A DNA stretch of 64,000 nt from Ascarosepion bandense (taxonomy: Eukaryota > Mollusca > Cephalopoda > Sepiida > Sepiidae): NCBI GenBank assembly GCA_037127315.1, contig JBBBDQ010000350.1, positions 4,243,501 through 4,307,500 of the forward strand, written 5' to 3'. Below, piece after piece: positions 9,729 through 20,880 of this stretch (position 1 is its first letter; each line of letters opens with the position of its first letter). The notes beneath the pieces are model-generated. The model was given only the letters and a program-made list of their open reading frames with translations, had not been told where the DNA came from and did not search any database. Position numbers and translations under genes: made by a program.

Positions 9729-10042
9729 TCAAATTAAATCACACACTCCACCATTAACTGGTGAGGAACCATAAATAAACTTACTGGTCACTATGAGCAC
9801 AAACAAGAACAGCAGTGGTATTCTTGTGGTGGAGACTTAACTCGCCGAAGCAAGAGAAGGCGGTTTGTCTGCACGTGCGTTTGTAGACGTACTGGAACCG
9901 CGAGGCGAGCTCGTGCAGGGCAGTTTTAAGAATGACACGGCGCATGCGTCATTGGTGAAAGCGAGGCTTTTCAAGAAGGAGAAATTACGAGACCAAAAAA
10001 CACATAAAAAGAGCCAACTTCTGTTTCGGGGGCACTTCGCTG
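9729..10042 (+). other. Probable 5' flank or decayed start of the Tx1-like LINE
   Basis: GC-richer than its surroundings, like the LINE that follows, and with scattered short open frames. No endonuclease motif could be recognised, so either the LINE is 5'-truncated here or this part is too decayed. Confidence 0.3.
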
Positions 10043-12692
10043 TTGCGGGAACTGACGGGGGCTGTGGTTGGGAATAAGTGGTGGGACACACTAAAATCCA
10101 AACTTAGGTCGTTTGCTGCCGACTATAGCCGTCGGCTCAACTTAGCTAATTTAGCGGCGCAAATGGCAGTAGAAAAGAAAGTCGATCGGGCAGTGAAATC
10201 CCGTAATAGTGGGGACGTAGCCTTAGCTAGGGCTGAGCTGGCCTCCTTGCTTATCAAGAAGGATCAAGCTCTGGTAGTTAGGGCTAGGTTAAAAAGAATG
10301 TCTTCTGAGGCAACGAATATGGCCGCAGAATTGCGTGTAGAAGAAGCTAGGCGAGCAGTCAATCGGCATATCAAGGACATCACGTTGCCGGATGGACGTA
10401 CCGTGACTACAGACGTGGGTATATGTGGGGCTTTTCGTGATTACTTCCAGGATCTTTTCACCAGGGAGCCCGGTCTGAGTTCGGCTCAGTTCGATACCTA
10501 TTTGGCTGACTTTCCCCGCCTCGACGCGGCTGAAGCGGCTAGGTGCGAGGGGCCCATAACAGAGTCGGAAATCTGGGATGCGCTGAAATTGGTTGGCCGG
10601 GACAAAACTCCAGGATTGGATGGTCTTCCCTACGAACTGTACTTGAGGCAGTCGTCCGTTTTTGTTCCTCTGCTGGCTCTTGTTTATAACAACTGGATGG
10701 AGCAGGGGTCTATACCTCGACGCTTCACCAGGGTTGTAATCAAGTTGCTTCGCAAGAGCAAGGACGGTGGGGGTGGCATAGATAATTATCGGCCTTTAAC
10801 GATGTTAAATACTGACTTAAAGATTTTTGCCAAGATCTTGGCCGGCCGTTTGCAGGCTGTCCTCTCTAGTCTGATTGGCCCCGAGCAGACTTGTGCTGTG
10901 AAGGGCAGGACTATTCAGGACAGCCTTCATTTGGTACTCCTGATCATCGAGAAAACCGACACTGAAGCCGCGCTGATCAATTTGGATCAGTCCAAGGCAT
11001 TCGATAGGGTTGACCATCGCTTCTTGGAATCTGTCCTTTCCGCCGCCGGTTTCGGGCCGTACTTTCGCTCCTGGATCCGACTGCTGTATGAGTCCCCCGG
11101 TGCGCTGGTGGAAGTGAATGGGGTAAGATCGAAGCCTTTCACATTATCTCGCTCCATTCGTCAAGGTTGTCCACTTTCGCCTTTGCTTTACGTTCTTGCG
11201 TTGGAGCCTTTCCTTCGCAAGTTAAAGGCGAATCCGGTCCTTCGCGGAATTTCCCTACCTGGTGCTACCACCTCGGCCAGGTACTCCGCCTATGCTGACG
11301 ACGTTTCGGTTTTTGTGTCGAGCAGGGCCGAGATTGACGAAGTTAGCAAAGAAATCAGATGCTATGAGACGGTGACAGGGGCCAAGATCAATCGCGATAA
11401 GTCTGTTGGCTTGCGATTGGGTGCGTGGAAGGGAGTTTCTCTTCCCGGACCTTTCCTCTGGACGGACGGGCCGATCAAGATTCTCGGCGTCTTTTTCGGT
11501 CCTGATCTCCAGTTGGAAATGAATTGGTCGGAGGTTCGAGAGAAGGCCGAGGGCGCAGTTCGTCTGTGGACTCGGAGGAATCTTTCCTTAAAGGGGAGGG
11601 CGGAAGTATGTGCCTCGCACATCTACCCGATTCTCCTTTACCGACTCTCCGTACTTCCTCTCCCGTGTGCCATTCGTTTGGGATTGATTCAGCTCTTGTT
11701 CTCCTTCCTTTGGCGAGAAGGCAAGGCTCCCAAGGTGCGTCGCGAGATCTGTTACCTTCATCCATCTGAGGGCGGTCTGGGCATGCCTAGCGTTGAGATT
11801 CGTCAACACACGCTTCGCATTAGATTCCTGGATCGAATGTGTATGCTGGCGGATGAGAACGGCGCCCTCGTTAAAGAGGACGTCCATAAAAACTTTCCAT
11901 CCTTGAGAAGTGTGCATTTGTCGGAGGAAGAGGCCGGCCGTATTCCTCGTGGCGAATGCTCCTTCTATAAAGAATGTCGTTTGGCTCTCCAGTTTTTCTT
12001 GCGGGCTACGGATGGCCTCTCCAACGCCCAAGCGTTGTCTCTTAGGGCATTATATCGGGTGTTAGTTAGGGGGGGCCGTTCAAGATGAACTGATTGGCGA
12101 GCTCGGGCTTTCGAAGCAGGAGGCTCGCTCCATATGGCCTTGGGCGCCTGGGTTGAAATGTCTCACTAACGATGAGGCATCACTCACCTGGCTGATGATT
12201 CGAAAGGCTCTCTGGGTAGGCAAGAAACTTCATGTAGCGGGCCTAACACCGAAATCAACCTGCGTGCGTTGTGGGCTGTCGGCGGAATCCGTCGATCATG
12301 CCTTCTTCCACTGCTGTGTTGTTGCGCCGCTATGTAAGTTCCTTGAAGATCTCATGGTTCGTATGCTGCGTGGAAAGTTCTTTGTCCTTGAGGCTAGTTC
12401 TGTTTGTAGCAATGTCGTACCTCCGTTATCTAGGGCTGAGCACTATGTGCTCTTTTGCTTACTAGGTGTTATGCGAGTCGTGATTTGGACGACGCGACAG
12501 AAGGAATTCTATGGTGATGAGAAGTTTACCTCTTCCCAACTGATCTTGTTCTTTAAGCATCAGCTTAAAGTCAAGATCAGGACGGAAAGGAAACGACTCA
12601 CTCCATCTGAATTTGGCAAAAGGTGGGTGAGTCTTGCGCGTCTCTGTCGAGTGAAAGGTGCTGACCTGGAGTGGTTGTTTGATGCTGGTTAG
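10043..12692 (+). pseudogene. LINE ORF2-like protein (Tx1/L1-type reverse transcriptase), one frameshift
   Basis: The frame 10043-12088 (681 aa) carries a complete-looking RT domain: KTPGLDGLPYELY, DNYRPLTMLN, the catalytic Asp in DQSKAFDRVDH (D315), RQGCPLSPLLY (about 373) and YADD (417-420). After a run of seven G at 12069-12075 the frame shifts by one base and continues to 12692, with a C-terminal zinc-type motif CVRCGLSAESVDHAFFHC. The APE endonuclease expected at the N-terminus is missing. The FGP-WIRLLY and VNG-RQGCPLS wording suggests the Tx1/L1 group. Apart from the G-run the two frames have no stops. Base composition is clearly more GC-rich than the flanks, in keeping with a recent insertion. 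Confidence 0.85.
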
Positions 12693-13436
12693 GCATCAGG
12701 ACATTGGGTGTGCTGGGCACAACATGTGCACCCCTTCCCTGTTAGTTTAGAGTAGGAAGTATTTGATTTTCTGTTTTCCTCTTTAAAGTTAACTTAGCTA
12801 GGTTATGATTGCTCATTGGCCCCACTTTTTCTTTTTGGCCCCAGTTTTCTTTTAGTTTAATCCCCCACCCCTTCCCACCTTAGGTGTTCAACAATGTTAG
12901 TTCTCCGGTGGATGCGTGGCGTCTTTCGTTATTTTTCAAGTGTGCTTTTCGTTTTTGTTATGGTGTTTAAATGTGTGAGTGATTGTGTGAGTGATTGCTG
13001 ATTGGATAAGTGGTATTATGATATTTCTAAAGCCACGCATGATATTTCGTCCGGGGAAGTGATTTTGCTGTCACAATATTAGAGTAGTGGGGGGCTTTTA
13101 TTACTAATACGATTTTATTTAGTTTCTTGTATATATCGCTTTTTCATTGTATAAAACCACTGGGGATATTTTAATGTTGTTATTTTCTGCCCATGCCCTC
13201 CACTGAATATTGTAAATATGGGAGTTAAGTAGGACAACATAGAGCAGCTGAGGTATTATGGTGAACGTGGTAAGAATGGTAAGTAAAAATGTGGTATTAT
13301 GGTGCAAGGATTATTATAAGTGTGTCAGGGTCGACGAAAGTGAATAGCTAAGTTAAACTAGGACAGATGATGACCAGCCTTCCCCATCCCCAATTTCGGC
13401 CTTGTGCCACATTTTTTGTATTCTTACAAAAATAAA
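12693..13436 (+). mobile_element. 3' UTR of the Tx1-like LINE
   Basis: Non-coding sequence follows the stop codon at 12692 and ends with AATAAA at 13431-13436. The element's end is taken to be near this signal; no long poly-A tract is present. Confidence 0.45.
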
Positions 13437-13850
13437 TACAACTTAGCTGTTGCGCCTCGGCCTTTTGGCTGGGGGGAGCGAAAATGACCAAAATAAGACC
13501 AGTACAGACCAGTTCTGAACCTATCCGCTGCGGTGGATAGGTAATATTTGACCAGTACCTGGGCGTACGCGCTCAGGTTCCCCACATTAAAAAAGACCGT
13601 GTGTCACATCTCTCTCAAGTGGGGGAGAAGAGTAAATAATACTTCGCCGTTGCGCCTCGGCCTTTTGGCTGGAGGGGAGCGAAAATGACCAAAAGAAAAC
13701 CAGTTTAGACCAGTTCTGAACCTATTCACTGCGGTGGATAGGTAATATTTGACCAGTACCTGGGCGTACGCGCTCAGGTTCCCCACATTAAAAAAGACCT
13801 TGTGTCACATCTCTCTCAAGTGGGGGAGAAGAGTAAATAATACTTCGCCG
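13437..13850 (+). repeat. Two tandem 200-bp units of a U2-like-headed SINE
   Basis: Units start near 13437 and 13641; the shared motif CCTCGGCCTTTTGGCT recurs exactly 200 bp apart. That motif equals the 5' stem-loop of U2 snRNA. The units also contain a CTATCC/GGATAG hairpin, an Sm-like ATATTTGA, a strong stem ACCTGGGCG/CGCTCAGGT with TAC loop, and a tail GGGGGAGAAGAGTAAATAA. The U2 branch-point recognition GTAGTA is absent, so this is not a functional U2 gene. A dispersed relative with a 14-bp target duplication is at 59695-59886. Confidence 0.6.
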
Positions 13851-13860
13851 TTGGAGACTC

Positions 13861-14091
13861 GTGAAGGTTACACCGGTGTTCGGGAGACAGCGTTTTGCTT
13901 ACGGTGCGCAGGAAACGGAGTCCCTAGTAAAGCAGTGTTCCAGGTTTTACGAGAAGCAGCTGGGAGAACAGATCCAAGTGGTCTTTAATTTGTCTACGAA
14001 CTACACTCCGAGAAGACACAAATACCCACAAGTCTTCATTTTGAAACAAGTCCCATCAAGAGGACACTTCACATTGGAGAAAATATGGTGA
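13861..14091 (+). CDS. Unidentified small ORF, 76 aa
   Basis: Open from ATG 13861 to TGA 14091, immediately after the tandem 200-bp repeats. The product is basic and mixed in composition (TPVFGRQRFAYGAQE near the start, NYTPRRHKYPQVF in the second half), with no signal peptide or membrane segment. It is GC-richer than the flanks. It may be the tail of a transposon protein; I cannot name a family. Confidence 0.2.
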   Translation: MKVTPVFGRQRFAYGAQETESLVKQCSRFYEKQLGEQIQVVFNLSTNYTPRRHKYPQVFILKQVPSRGHFTLEKIW

Positions 14092-14607
14092 TACTTGGGT
14101 CAGGTTATTGATTAATTTTGTCTGGCTAATAGGCTAGCCTGGCAGTTTGGCTAAAACATCTTAGAAATTCTCTTTGGTATAATTTCTGGTTATCTGAACT
14201 GGCATCTCGGCATGGATTTTTTTTTACACAGTCCGGGCTTTCATGTGAAAATCAGGGCTGGTTGTTAAAATAAGGCAGGTTGAATCACTTGCTTTAAATT
14301 TTGATAGGACTAGTGTGAGAATGAGTGCATGGCCAAGTGATTAGAACATTTACTTTCTGACAATGTGACCTGGGTCAGTGTGCGGGACCTTTGGAAAGTG
14401 TCTGAAAAACATACCACGGGTTAACCCAAGATTCTTAAGTAAAATTGGATGAAAGAGAACCGTTGGGAAGCAGTCAATAGTTGTGCTAACGCAAAATCAT
14501 AAGTCATCGTGACCGATGGTTTTAGCATGCTGGCCTTGTTAGAAAAAAATTGAACATGCTTAATTATGCGTTCTCTCCTATAATCTGTAAATAAGGTCAG
14601 CTCAGCT
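14092..14607. other. Intergenic, no gene seen
   Basis: No coding or repeat signature recognised. It ends in an AGCTCAGCT-type target for the next insertion. Confidence 0.3.
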
Positions 14608-15322
14608 TATAGTTGGTTGCTTATCTATTCCGTTTGTAGTGAAGGGTAGTTGTATATTGTTGCAGGTTAACGGAATTTGGCCTTGTGGTAGATAGCCCAC
14701 TATAAGTCATAAAATGATTATAAAATCAAGAAAAGCAATTTGAGTATAAAAGTAACTTTTATATATACACATATCAATTAATATTTTACAATTAAAGTGA
14801 TAGTTGAATATAAGTCCAACGGAGGTTAAATGTTCATGACAAATAATAATGCTGAAAAAGATAATTAGTGTTTAGAAATGTGAGAAGCGGAGGTATGTGA
14901 GGAATGTCTTTGAAGTAGTCGCTCCTTAGGTCAATAAGTACTTTTGAGACAGGGGAGAAGGAAAGAGGCAAGTGTATTAACCACTCGACTTAAGTCAAGG
15001 GGATATTAATTACACTCTTCTCCTTGGTCTCTGCCTGGTCTGTCTGCTGGGTGCTTTTTGTCTCGGCTTTTTATATCTGCTTTTTGGACCAAAACAGCTC
15101 GTTTTGTGATTTCATATTTGTATTTGATTCTGGGCTTCGCATTGGCTGGTAAATAAAATTCGCGTAGGCTCGCGAAATGGAAATTTGATATTTGATTAAT
15201 TTTTATTTTTCAACCGGAACATCTGCGCGAATACACCTGCGCAGAGACAACTTTTGTTCATTTGCTTTCTGGTCGTTATAGAGCAAACATCCGGTCCCTC
15301 GCTCTTGCTCGGTATCACCACA
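14608..15322 (-). mobile_element. LTR-like element family L1, copy 2
   Basis: Nearly the same sequence as 6597-7306 from AGTGAAGGGTAGTTGTAT to GGTATCACCACA, 715 bp. AGCT flanks both sides (14604-14607 and 15323-15326). On the - strand it reads TGTGGTGATACC at the start. No coding frame. Confidence 0.6.
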
Positions 15323-15590
15323 AGCTCAGCTCAGCTCAGCCTCTTCTTTTACGTTCCATGTGCAGTCAAGATGTCATACAAGATGTTGGGGATCATGACT
15401 CTCCACGATTAACTGTCCTCTTTAGCTTTTAATAAATGTTGCATTTTTGTTATCTCAGCAAAAATCTTTCGTCATTTATTTACTTAATTTATGTGCTGTT
15501 TTCCTCTGTCCCTCTTGCCTTCAATTTGTTGCATAATAAGCTAGAGGTGAACTCTTTAGGTAGAACCGGTATCTTTAATAGGGATTTTTA
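15323..15590. other. Intergenic, short AGCTC repeats
   Basis: Starts with AGCTC-type repeats (15323-15340). A short frame at 15436-15624 is not convincing. No other feature. Confidence 0.3.
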
Positions 15591-16338
15591 TGTAGCCGTA
15601 GGGAGATGGTTAATGTTTCTTTGATTCAGCCTTGTGTCAGACATAAGCGAACTCCCTACAGCTTACAAGTTTTATCCAGAATTATCATCAGAATTATCAG
15701 AAGGTTTTCATCAGAAGGTTGGTTGTCGGCAGGTTGGAATATATGGAATTGTGTGGAATAATGTAAGAATAAAATATACATTTTTCATTTTAAAATAGAA
15801 ATTTATTAAAAGGAAAGAATAACATAAGTTGTAGGAGTTAATATGCAATTAGAAACATTATTAAGACGTTAAGGCTAGAGTTCGTGTTCAATGATAACGT
15901 TATGGCTATCAAGATTTGTAGAAAATGTTCGTAGTAGTAATTGTTGAAAGAGTATATGCGTACGTACGTATGTATGAATGTATTCAGTAGGAATGTCTTT
16001 GGATGGAGAAGAAGTAGAACAAATCGGTACACGAGAAATAAGGAGAAAGAGAACAAGATGCAACCTGACCTTATCTCCGGGTTGATTTGAAGTTGAAGTT
16101 GCATTTTAGTGTTGTCTTTCTCGTTGTTTCCGTCTGAGTCTCTGACTGACTGACGCTGATGAAGTCCTTTTATTGTAATCTACATTTTTCGCACTTACTC
16201 GCGAAGTCCTGTTTGGTCTTGCAAGTCGCTCCCATTGGTCAAAATTAATTTAACACCTACTTGCGAAATCTGGTTTTGACTTTTTCTTTAAGCATCTGGT
16301 CAATCCTTTTTCTATTTGGGAAAAACCAGGATTTCACA
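15591..16338 (-). repeat. Solo-LTR-like element family L2, copy 1
   Basis: On the - strand it starts TGTGAAATCCTGG and ends CTCCCTACGGCTACA. It holds an ACAATAAAAGG TATA-like box (about 16166) and an AATAAA signal (about 15809). Its last 200 bp match 63400-63596 on the + strand. No target duplication was found, so the ends are provisional. Confidence 0.5.
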
Positions 16339-16589
16339 CGTCATTGTGAATTTTTGTAAAAGTGAAGAAGGTTGATTTTAATTCTTAATTTCTTATCCAC
16401 TACAGTTACTTTCTCCGACAAAGGACTATGCTTGAAAACGAGTAGGAACCAGCCATAGCTAAATGTTAGCCTCATTTTGAACAGAACAGTTTCTGTCATT
16501 TTTAATTTGAGTCACATTTGTTGTAAGCTTGAAAAAAGATTTCCATCTTTTGACAAATGTGCGTCATTTTCATTCTTTAACGTTCAGTT
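16339..16589. other. Intergenic, no gene seen
   Basis: AT-rich; no signature recognised. Confidence 0.3.
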
Positions 16590-17192
16590 TTGGAAGTGTT
16601 TTGGCAGAGGATGGAAAATGCGACAGGGAGATCCAAAGACACATTGGCATGGCCAAAGATGCATTTCAGAAGCTAACCAGGGAACAAAAGACAGGAAATT
16701 CTCATTAGAAACAAAGAAAAGAGTACTGGATTGCTATGTGATATCTGTCCTTCTGTATGGAAGTGAATGCTGAACAATCTCATCAAAGATGAAGGAGAGG
16801 CTTGAGGCAGCAGAAATGCGGTTTTACAGAAGGATGCTGAGGATACCATGGACAGAGCACGTGTGCAACGATGAGGTGTTGGAAAAGATGCAAATGAGAA
16901 GAAAACAGGTAACAAATATCAGGAAGAGAGAAATGAGGTTCCTGGGACGCATAATGAGGAAGGAATGCCGGGAGAACTTGATACACACAGGTCGAATAAA
17001 TGGAAGAAGAGACTAGGGTAAAGCAGCGTGAGACGTACTTGTTAGGTCTGAGCAAATGGTTGACGGAACGGGGCTTAGAAGAGATACCAAGAGAAAAATT
17101 ACTGAGAGCGACAAGAGACAGAGCCAAGTGGAAGTCCATGATCATCTACGTCCTGAAGGGACACGGCACATGAAGAAGAAGAAGTAGTAATT
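16590..17192 (+). mobile_element. Non-LTR retrotransposon 3' end (endonuclease-RT type)
   Basis: Across frameshifts it reads GKCDREIQRHIGMAKDAF, LETKKRVLDCYV, LLYGSEC, RRMLRIPWTEHV, FLGRIMRKE and RATRDRAKWKSMI, the standard C-terminal run of craniofacial-protein-like LINE polyproteins. It ends with GHGT and a (GAA)n tail at about 17172-17188. A second, shorter copy is at 51560-51925. Confidence 0.75.
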
Positions 17193-17588
17193 CCAATTAA
17201 TAGTTTTATGCCTTATATTCCAAACAGTTTCTGTCAGAATTTATCTTGGAATACACTAAATAGTTTGGTTGGTATATTGAAAAGGAGACTACTTTAAATG
17301 TTACAAATTGCTACATTGATTGACCCAACTTAACTCAATAAAAAGGTATAGGGAAATTTATGCATTATAATATGTATAACTGAAATGTTTTATTGTGGAT
17401 CAAAAGCAGTGATGGATCAATATATTTTCTATGCCATTAGCTATAAGCGACAGATGTTTCGATTCGCATAAAAGTCGTATATTAATTGATTCATACATGA
17501 TCGAGATATATAAAGCGAAAAATATACAGTGAAAAACAAAGCATGACATGTAGTGAACGTGACTAAATGGATGACGGAACAGAGCTTA
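17193..17588. other. Intergenic, no gene seen
   Basis: AT-rich sequence with no recognised feature. Confidence 0.3.
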
Positions 17589-17617
17589 TCTAAACTTATT
17601 TATAAATGGAACTTTGT

Positions 17618-17660
<43 letters not shown>

Positions 17661-17698
17661 CTATAGACTCCGAAATGGCTGAACCGATTTTCTTTAAA
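17589..17698 (+). mobile_element. Helitron 5' end fragment (H2), fused to an inverted copy
   Basis: Starts TCTAAACTTATTTATAA, contains a long GT microsatellite (17621-17657) and CTATAGACTCCGAAATGG, then breaks at GATTTTCTT and joins an inverted Helitron interior. Confidence 0.7.
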
Positions 17699-18007
17699 AC
17701 TAATCCATGGTCCTGGAGCTCAGACTCTTTGGACGTTGGCACGAAAGACTAAAAAGCAATAGTTGTTTCCAGTTAAAGCGAAACCGTAGACTGAAAGAAA
17801 AATGAATGGATGCAAGTCAAATTTTGATTTCCTGGTATCGATATCAAATAAGTTTTTTTCGTCGTAAACTGAATATTGAAGGCTAAATAAGTCCTCTGAA
17901 TAAATGGTACCATGGCTGAGACTAAGAACTACAATTATACCTACCAAACCCGAAGCAAAAACTAAAATAAAAGGACTGAAAAAAAAAATACAGACACACA
18001 GGCAGAT

Positions 18008-18069
<62 letters not shown>

Positions 18070-18445
18070 CTTGCCTTTTATATGTATATATTATCGATTT
18101 TCTGCACTATTGTAAGAACTGCAACCTTGAAACTTCTGAATATCGTTTCTTATATCTTTGTCTATGAGTGTATGAAATTTGATTAAAATCGGACCACTCC
18201 TTCTATAACCCGATTTTTTCGATTATCGATTTTCGATATTTATCGGGAGTACCTCGACACAAAACCTAGCTAAGAACACTCGCAGACGCTTATAGTACAA
18301 CTGTGTAAATTTTCAAGAAAATCGGTTCAGCCGTTTTGGAGACTATAGGTAACGGACACACACACACAGACAGACAGACAGACACACACAGACACACACA
18401 CACACACACACACAGAGACAAAGTTCCATTTATAAATAATTTAGA
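17699..18445 (-). mobile_element. Helitron, - strand (H3), lacking its 3' terminus
   Basis: Read on the - strand from 18445: a TCTAAA-type start, a (GT)n tract, CTATAGTCTCCAAAACGG, TCGAGGTACTCCCG, then the interior up to CTCCAGGACCATGG. The CCCG...CGGG hairpin and CTAG end are missing at the left, replaced by the junction with H2. Confidence 0.75.
18010..18068. repeat. (CA)n microsatellite
   Basis: About 29 CA units within the Helitron interior. A second CA-rich tract is at 18357-18415. Confidence 0.95.
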
Positions 18446-19320
18446 TAGATATATTTTTACGATCTGTGGAGTTTTTAGTCGTGTACATTTTTGTTCTTAG
18501 CTTGTGTATTTGCGTAAATATATATCTAATTCTGTTTATATGTTCATGCATTGAAATATGATTGTGTCTGTCTCGACCACATTCATTTAAGGCTGGTCAC
18601 GTTACGAATTCGCCTTGACTGTATCCAATATGTAGCAATTTAGTCTATGTACAAATAGTGCTTAAAAATTTAACAGACAAATTGACAAGTCGATAAAAGC
18701 TAAATTGTGTAATTTGTGTATGTATATATGCGTGGGTATATTAATCTGTATAGGTGTCTGTTTGCCAGTGTTTGTGAATATACTCGTCTATTTTTTCATG
18801 TGTGGATATTTGTAGGTTTATTTATGTATGCATTCTTTCTATTCCTCATTTAATATATGAATAACTTTCTAAATCTAATAAATTGTTGAACTTAGAATTT
18901 TTTTAAAATTTCGCAATAATAATAAAGTAGATCTAACAGTTAATTAATAATTCTGATCTCAATTTCATCAAATATTAATACTAATGCCCCCCCCCCCCCA
19001 ATTATTTTTAAGTCTGCCCACATATTCTCCAGTATAGAAGCTGCTTTGCCCTGGTTGGTCCACATTGTACATACAACAATGCCTCTCTGATTAAAGGGGT
19101 TTTACTTGTTTTTATCCTTTTAAAACCATTCAATTTGACATAAACCACATCACTTGACAAGATACAAGAAGTGTCGAAACGAAATATCTACTTTTGTAGT
19201 GATATTATATCCATGTTATAATTTCTGAATAAATAAAGGATATGACTTATCACTTAAACTTTATTAGATATGAATAGACGCCCTGTTTTTTTTTGTTTTT
19301 TTTTTTTGTTCTTATAACCG
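18446..19320. other. Intergenic, no gene seen
   Basis: AT-rich; a C13 run lies near 18987-18999. AATAAA occurs near 19230. Nothing coding recognised. Confidence 0.3.
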
Positions 19321-19616
19321 TGTCAGTTACCTCTACCGGTCTGTACCTTTGACAATCTTAATTAAGAAATACTATTGTTAACCCTTTAGGAACTTCCTTG
19401 TCAATGAAGGCTATTGACCCTTAAGGAACTTTTCTGGATACCTCACACTTCCTGTGCCTCACGAGGAAACAAATGCAGACTTTTTAAGTCACGAACAGTA
19501 GTCTATAAAATTAGTTTATTAAAGCTTCTTAAGTTGTAATAATTGTTAGTTATTTTCTTTGCAATTTAATAAACTAATTTGTATCATATTCTGTCGAAAT
19601 TGTCTCGTGCCTGACA
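19321..19616 (+). repeat. Candidate solo LTR (296 bp)
   Basis: Begins TGTCAGTTACC and ends GTGCCTGACA, so the ends are inverted (TGTCAG/CTGACA). CTATAAAA at about 19502 and AATAAA at about 19568 stand in promoter then polyadenylation order. No target duplication seen. Confidence 0.45.
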
Positions 19617-19699
19617 ACATGGAAAAAATGTTTAAACCACCAAAAACTTGACCTCGACTTGACCTTCCCCACAGCAGCAAAGGAATGGAAACACTGTAG

Positions 19700-20770
19700 C
19701 TAGATAGATCTATCGCCCGGTTCACACTCCACCCACGTCTATTGAACAGGTTAAGAGGCTCAGCCCTTGTTCCCTGTTTAGGATGTGGTTTCCGGCTTTC
19801 CCTTTTCCAATCTTCTCACTTTGTTTTTTTTTCTTTCAATTGGAGTAGATAAATCTATCTATCGCCCGGTTCACACTCCACCCACGTCTATTGAACAGGT
19901 TAAGAGACTCATCCCTTGTTCCCTGTTTAGGATGTGGTTCCCGGCTTTCTCTTTTCCAATCTTCTCACTTTGTTTTTTTTTTCTTTCAATTGGAGTAGAT
20001 AGAGCTATCGCCCTGTTCACACACCACCCACGTCTATTGAACAGGTTCAGAGGCTCATCCCTTGTTCCCTGTTTAGGATGTGGTTCCCGGCTTTCTCTTT
20101 TCCAACCTTCTCACTTTGTTTTTTTTCTTTCAATTGGAGTAGATAGAGCTATCGCCCTGTTCACACTCCACCCACGTCTATTGAACAGGTTCAGAGGCTC
20201 ATCCCTTGTTCCCTGTTTAGGATGTGGTTCCCGGCTTTCTCTTTTCCAACCTTCTCACTTTGTTTTTTTTCTTTCAATTGGAGTAGATAGAGCTATCGCC
20301 CTGTTCACACTCCACCCACGTCTATTGAACAGGTTCAGAGGCTCATCCCTTGTTCCCTGTTTTGGATGTGGTTCCCGGCTTTCTCTTTTCCAATTTTCTC
20401 ACTTTGTTTTTTTTCTTTCAATTGGAGTAGATAAATCTATATATCGCCCGGTTCACACTCCACCCACGTCTATTGAACAGGTTCAGAGGCTCATCCCTTG
20501 TTCCCTGTTTTGGATGTGGTTCCCGGCTTTCTCTTTTCCAATTTTCTCACTTTGTTTTTTTTTTCTTTCAATTGGAGTAGATAGATCTATCTATCGCCCC
20601 CCGGTTCACACTCCACCCACGTCTATTGAACAGGTTCAGAGGCTCATCCCTTGTTCCCTGTTTAGGATGTGTTTTCCGGCTTTCTCTTTTCCAGTCTTTT
20701 CACTATTACGTAGCCCCCTGCACATCAGTGGCGTTACCGCCTTGCTCGGGGTGATACGATAAAAAAAAAA
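19700..20770 (+). mobile_element. LINE 3' UTR with seven-unit minisatellite
   Basis: Units marked by TATCGCCC(G/T)G begin at 19711, 19860, 20006, 20150, 20294, 20442 and 20592 (period 142-150 bp). Each reads GTTCACACTCCACCCACG, TTGAACAGGTT, CCCTGTTTAGGATG and a T-rich end. The block finishes with the LINE signature CAGTGGCGTTACCGCC...TGCTCGGGGTGATACG and an A-run (about 20762-20770), the same end as the jockey/CR1-like copies. A two-unit version is at 36938-37310. Confidence 0.75.
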
Positions 20771-20880
20771 TGTTAAACATTTTCTTTGAAGAATGCAGGG
20801 ACACTAACTCTTTAACAATTTAAGGTTGCTTTTATCTGCGTTTCATTCGGAGTTTACGAATAAATAGAAGATCGTACTAA

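Noticed and set aside
11362..12031. - strand frames of 86-147 aa opposite the Tx1-like RT
   Set aside because: Shadows of the GC-richer LINE coding strand.
13437..13850. Functional U2 snRNA or spliced-leader RNA gene array
   Set aside because: The U2 branch-point recognition sequence is missing, only two units exist, and a dispersed copy has a retroposition-type target duplication. Kept as a SINE with the RNA idea noted only as an alternative.
17720..18067. - strand 115-aa frame with a Cys/Val-rich start
   Set aside because: The start is the translated (GT)n microsatellite of a Helitron and the rest is Helitron interior, seen again at 46564-46758.
19711..20700. CRISPR-like array
   Set aside because: Units are contiguous long repeats without unique spacers, in a eukaryotic LINE.
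19785..20762. 325-aa open frame
   Set aside because: It is the translation of the seven-unit LINE 3'-UTR minisatellite; the repeated peptide follows the DNA repeat and the same sequence is a UTR in other copies.
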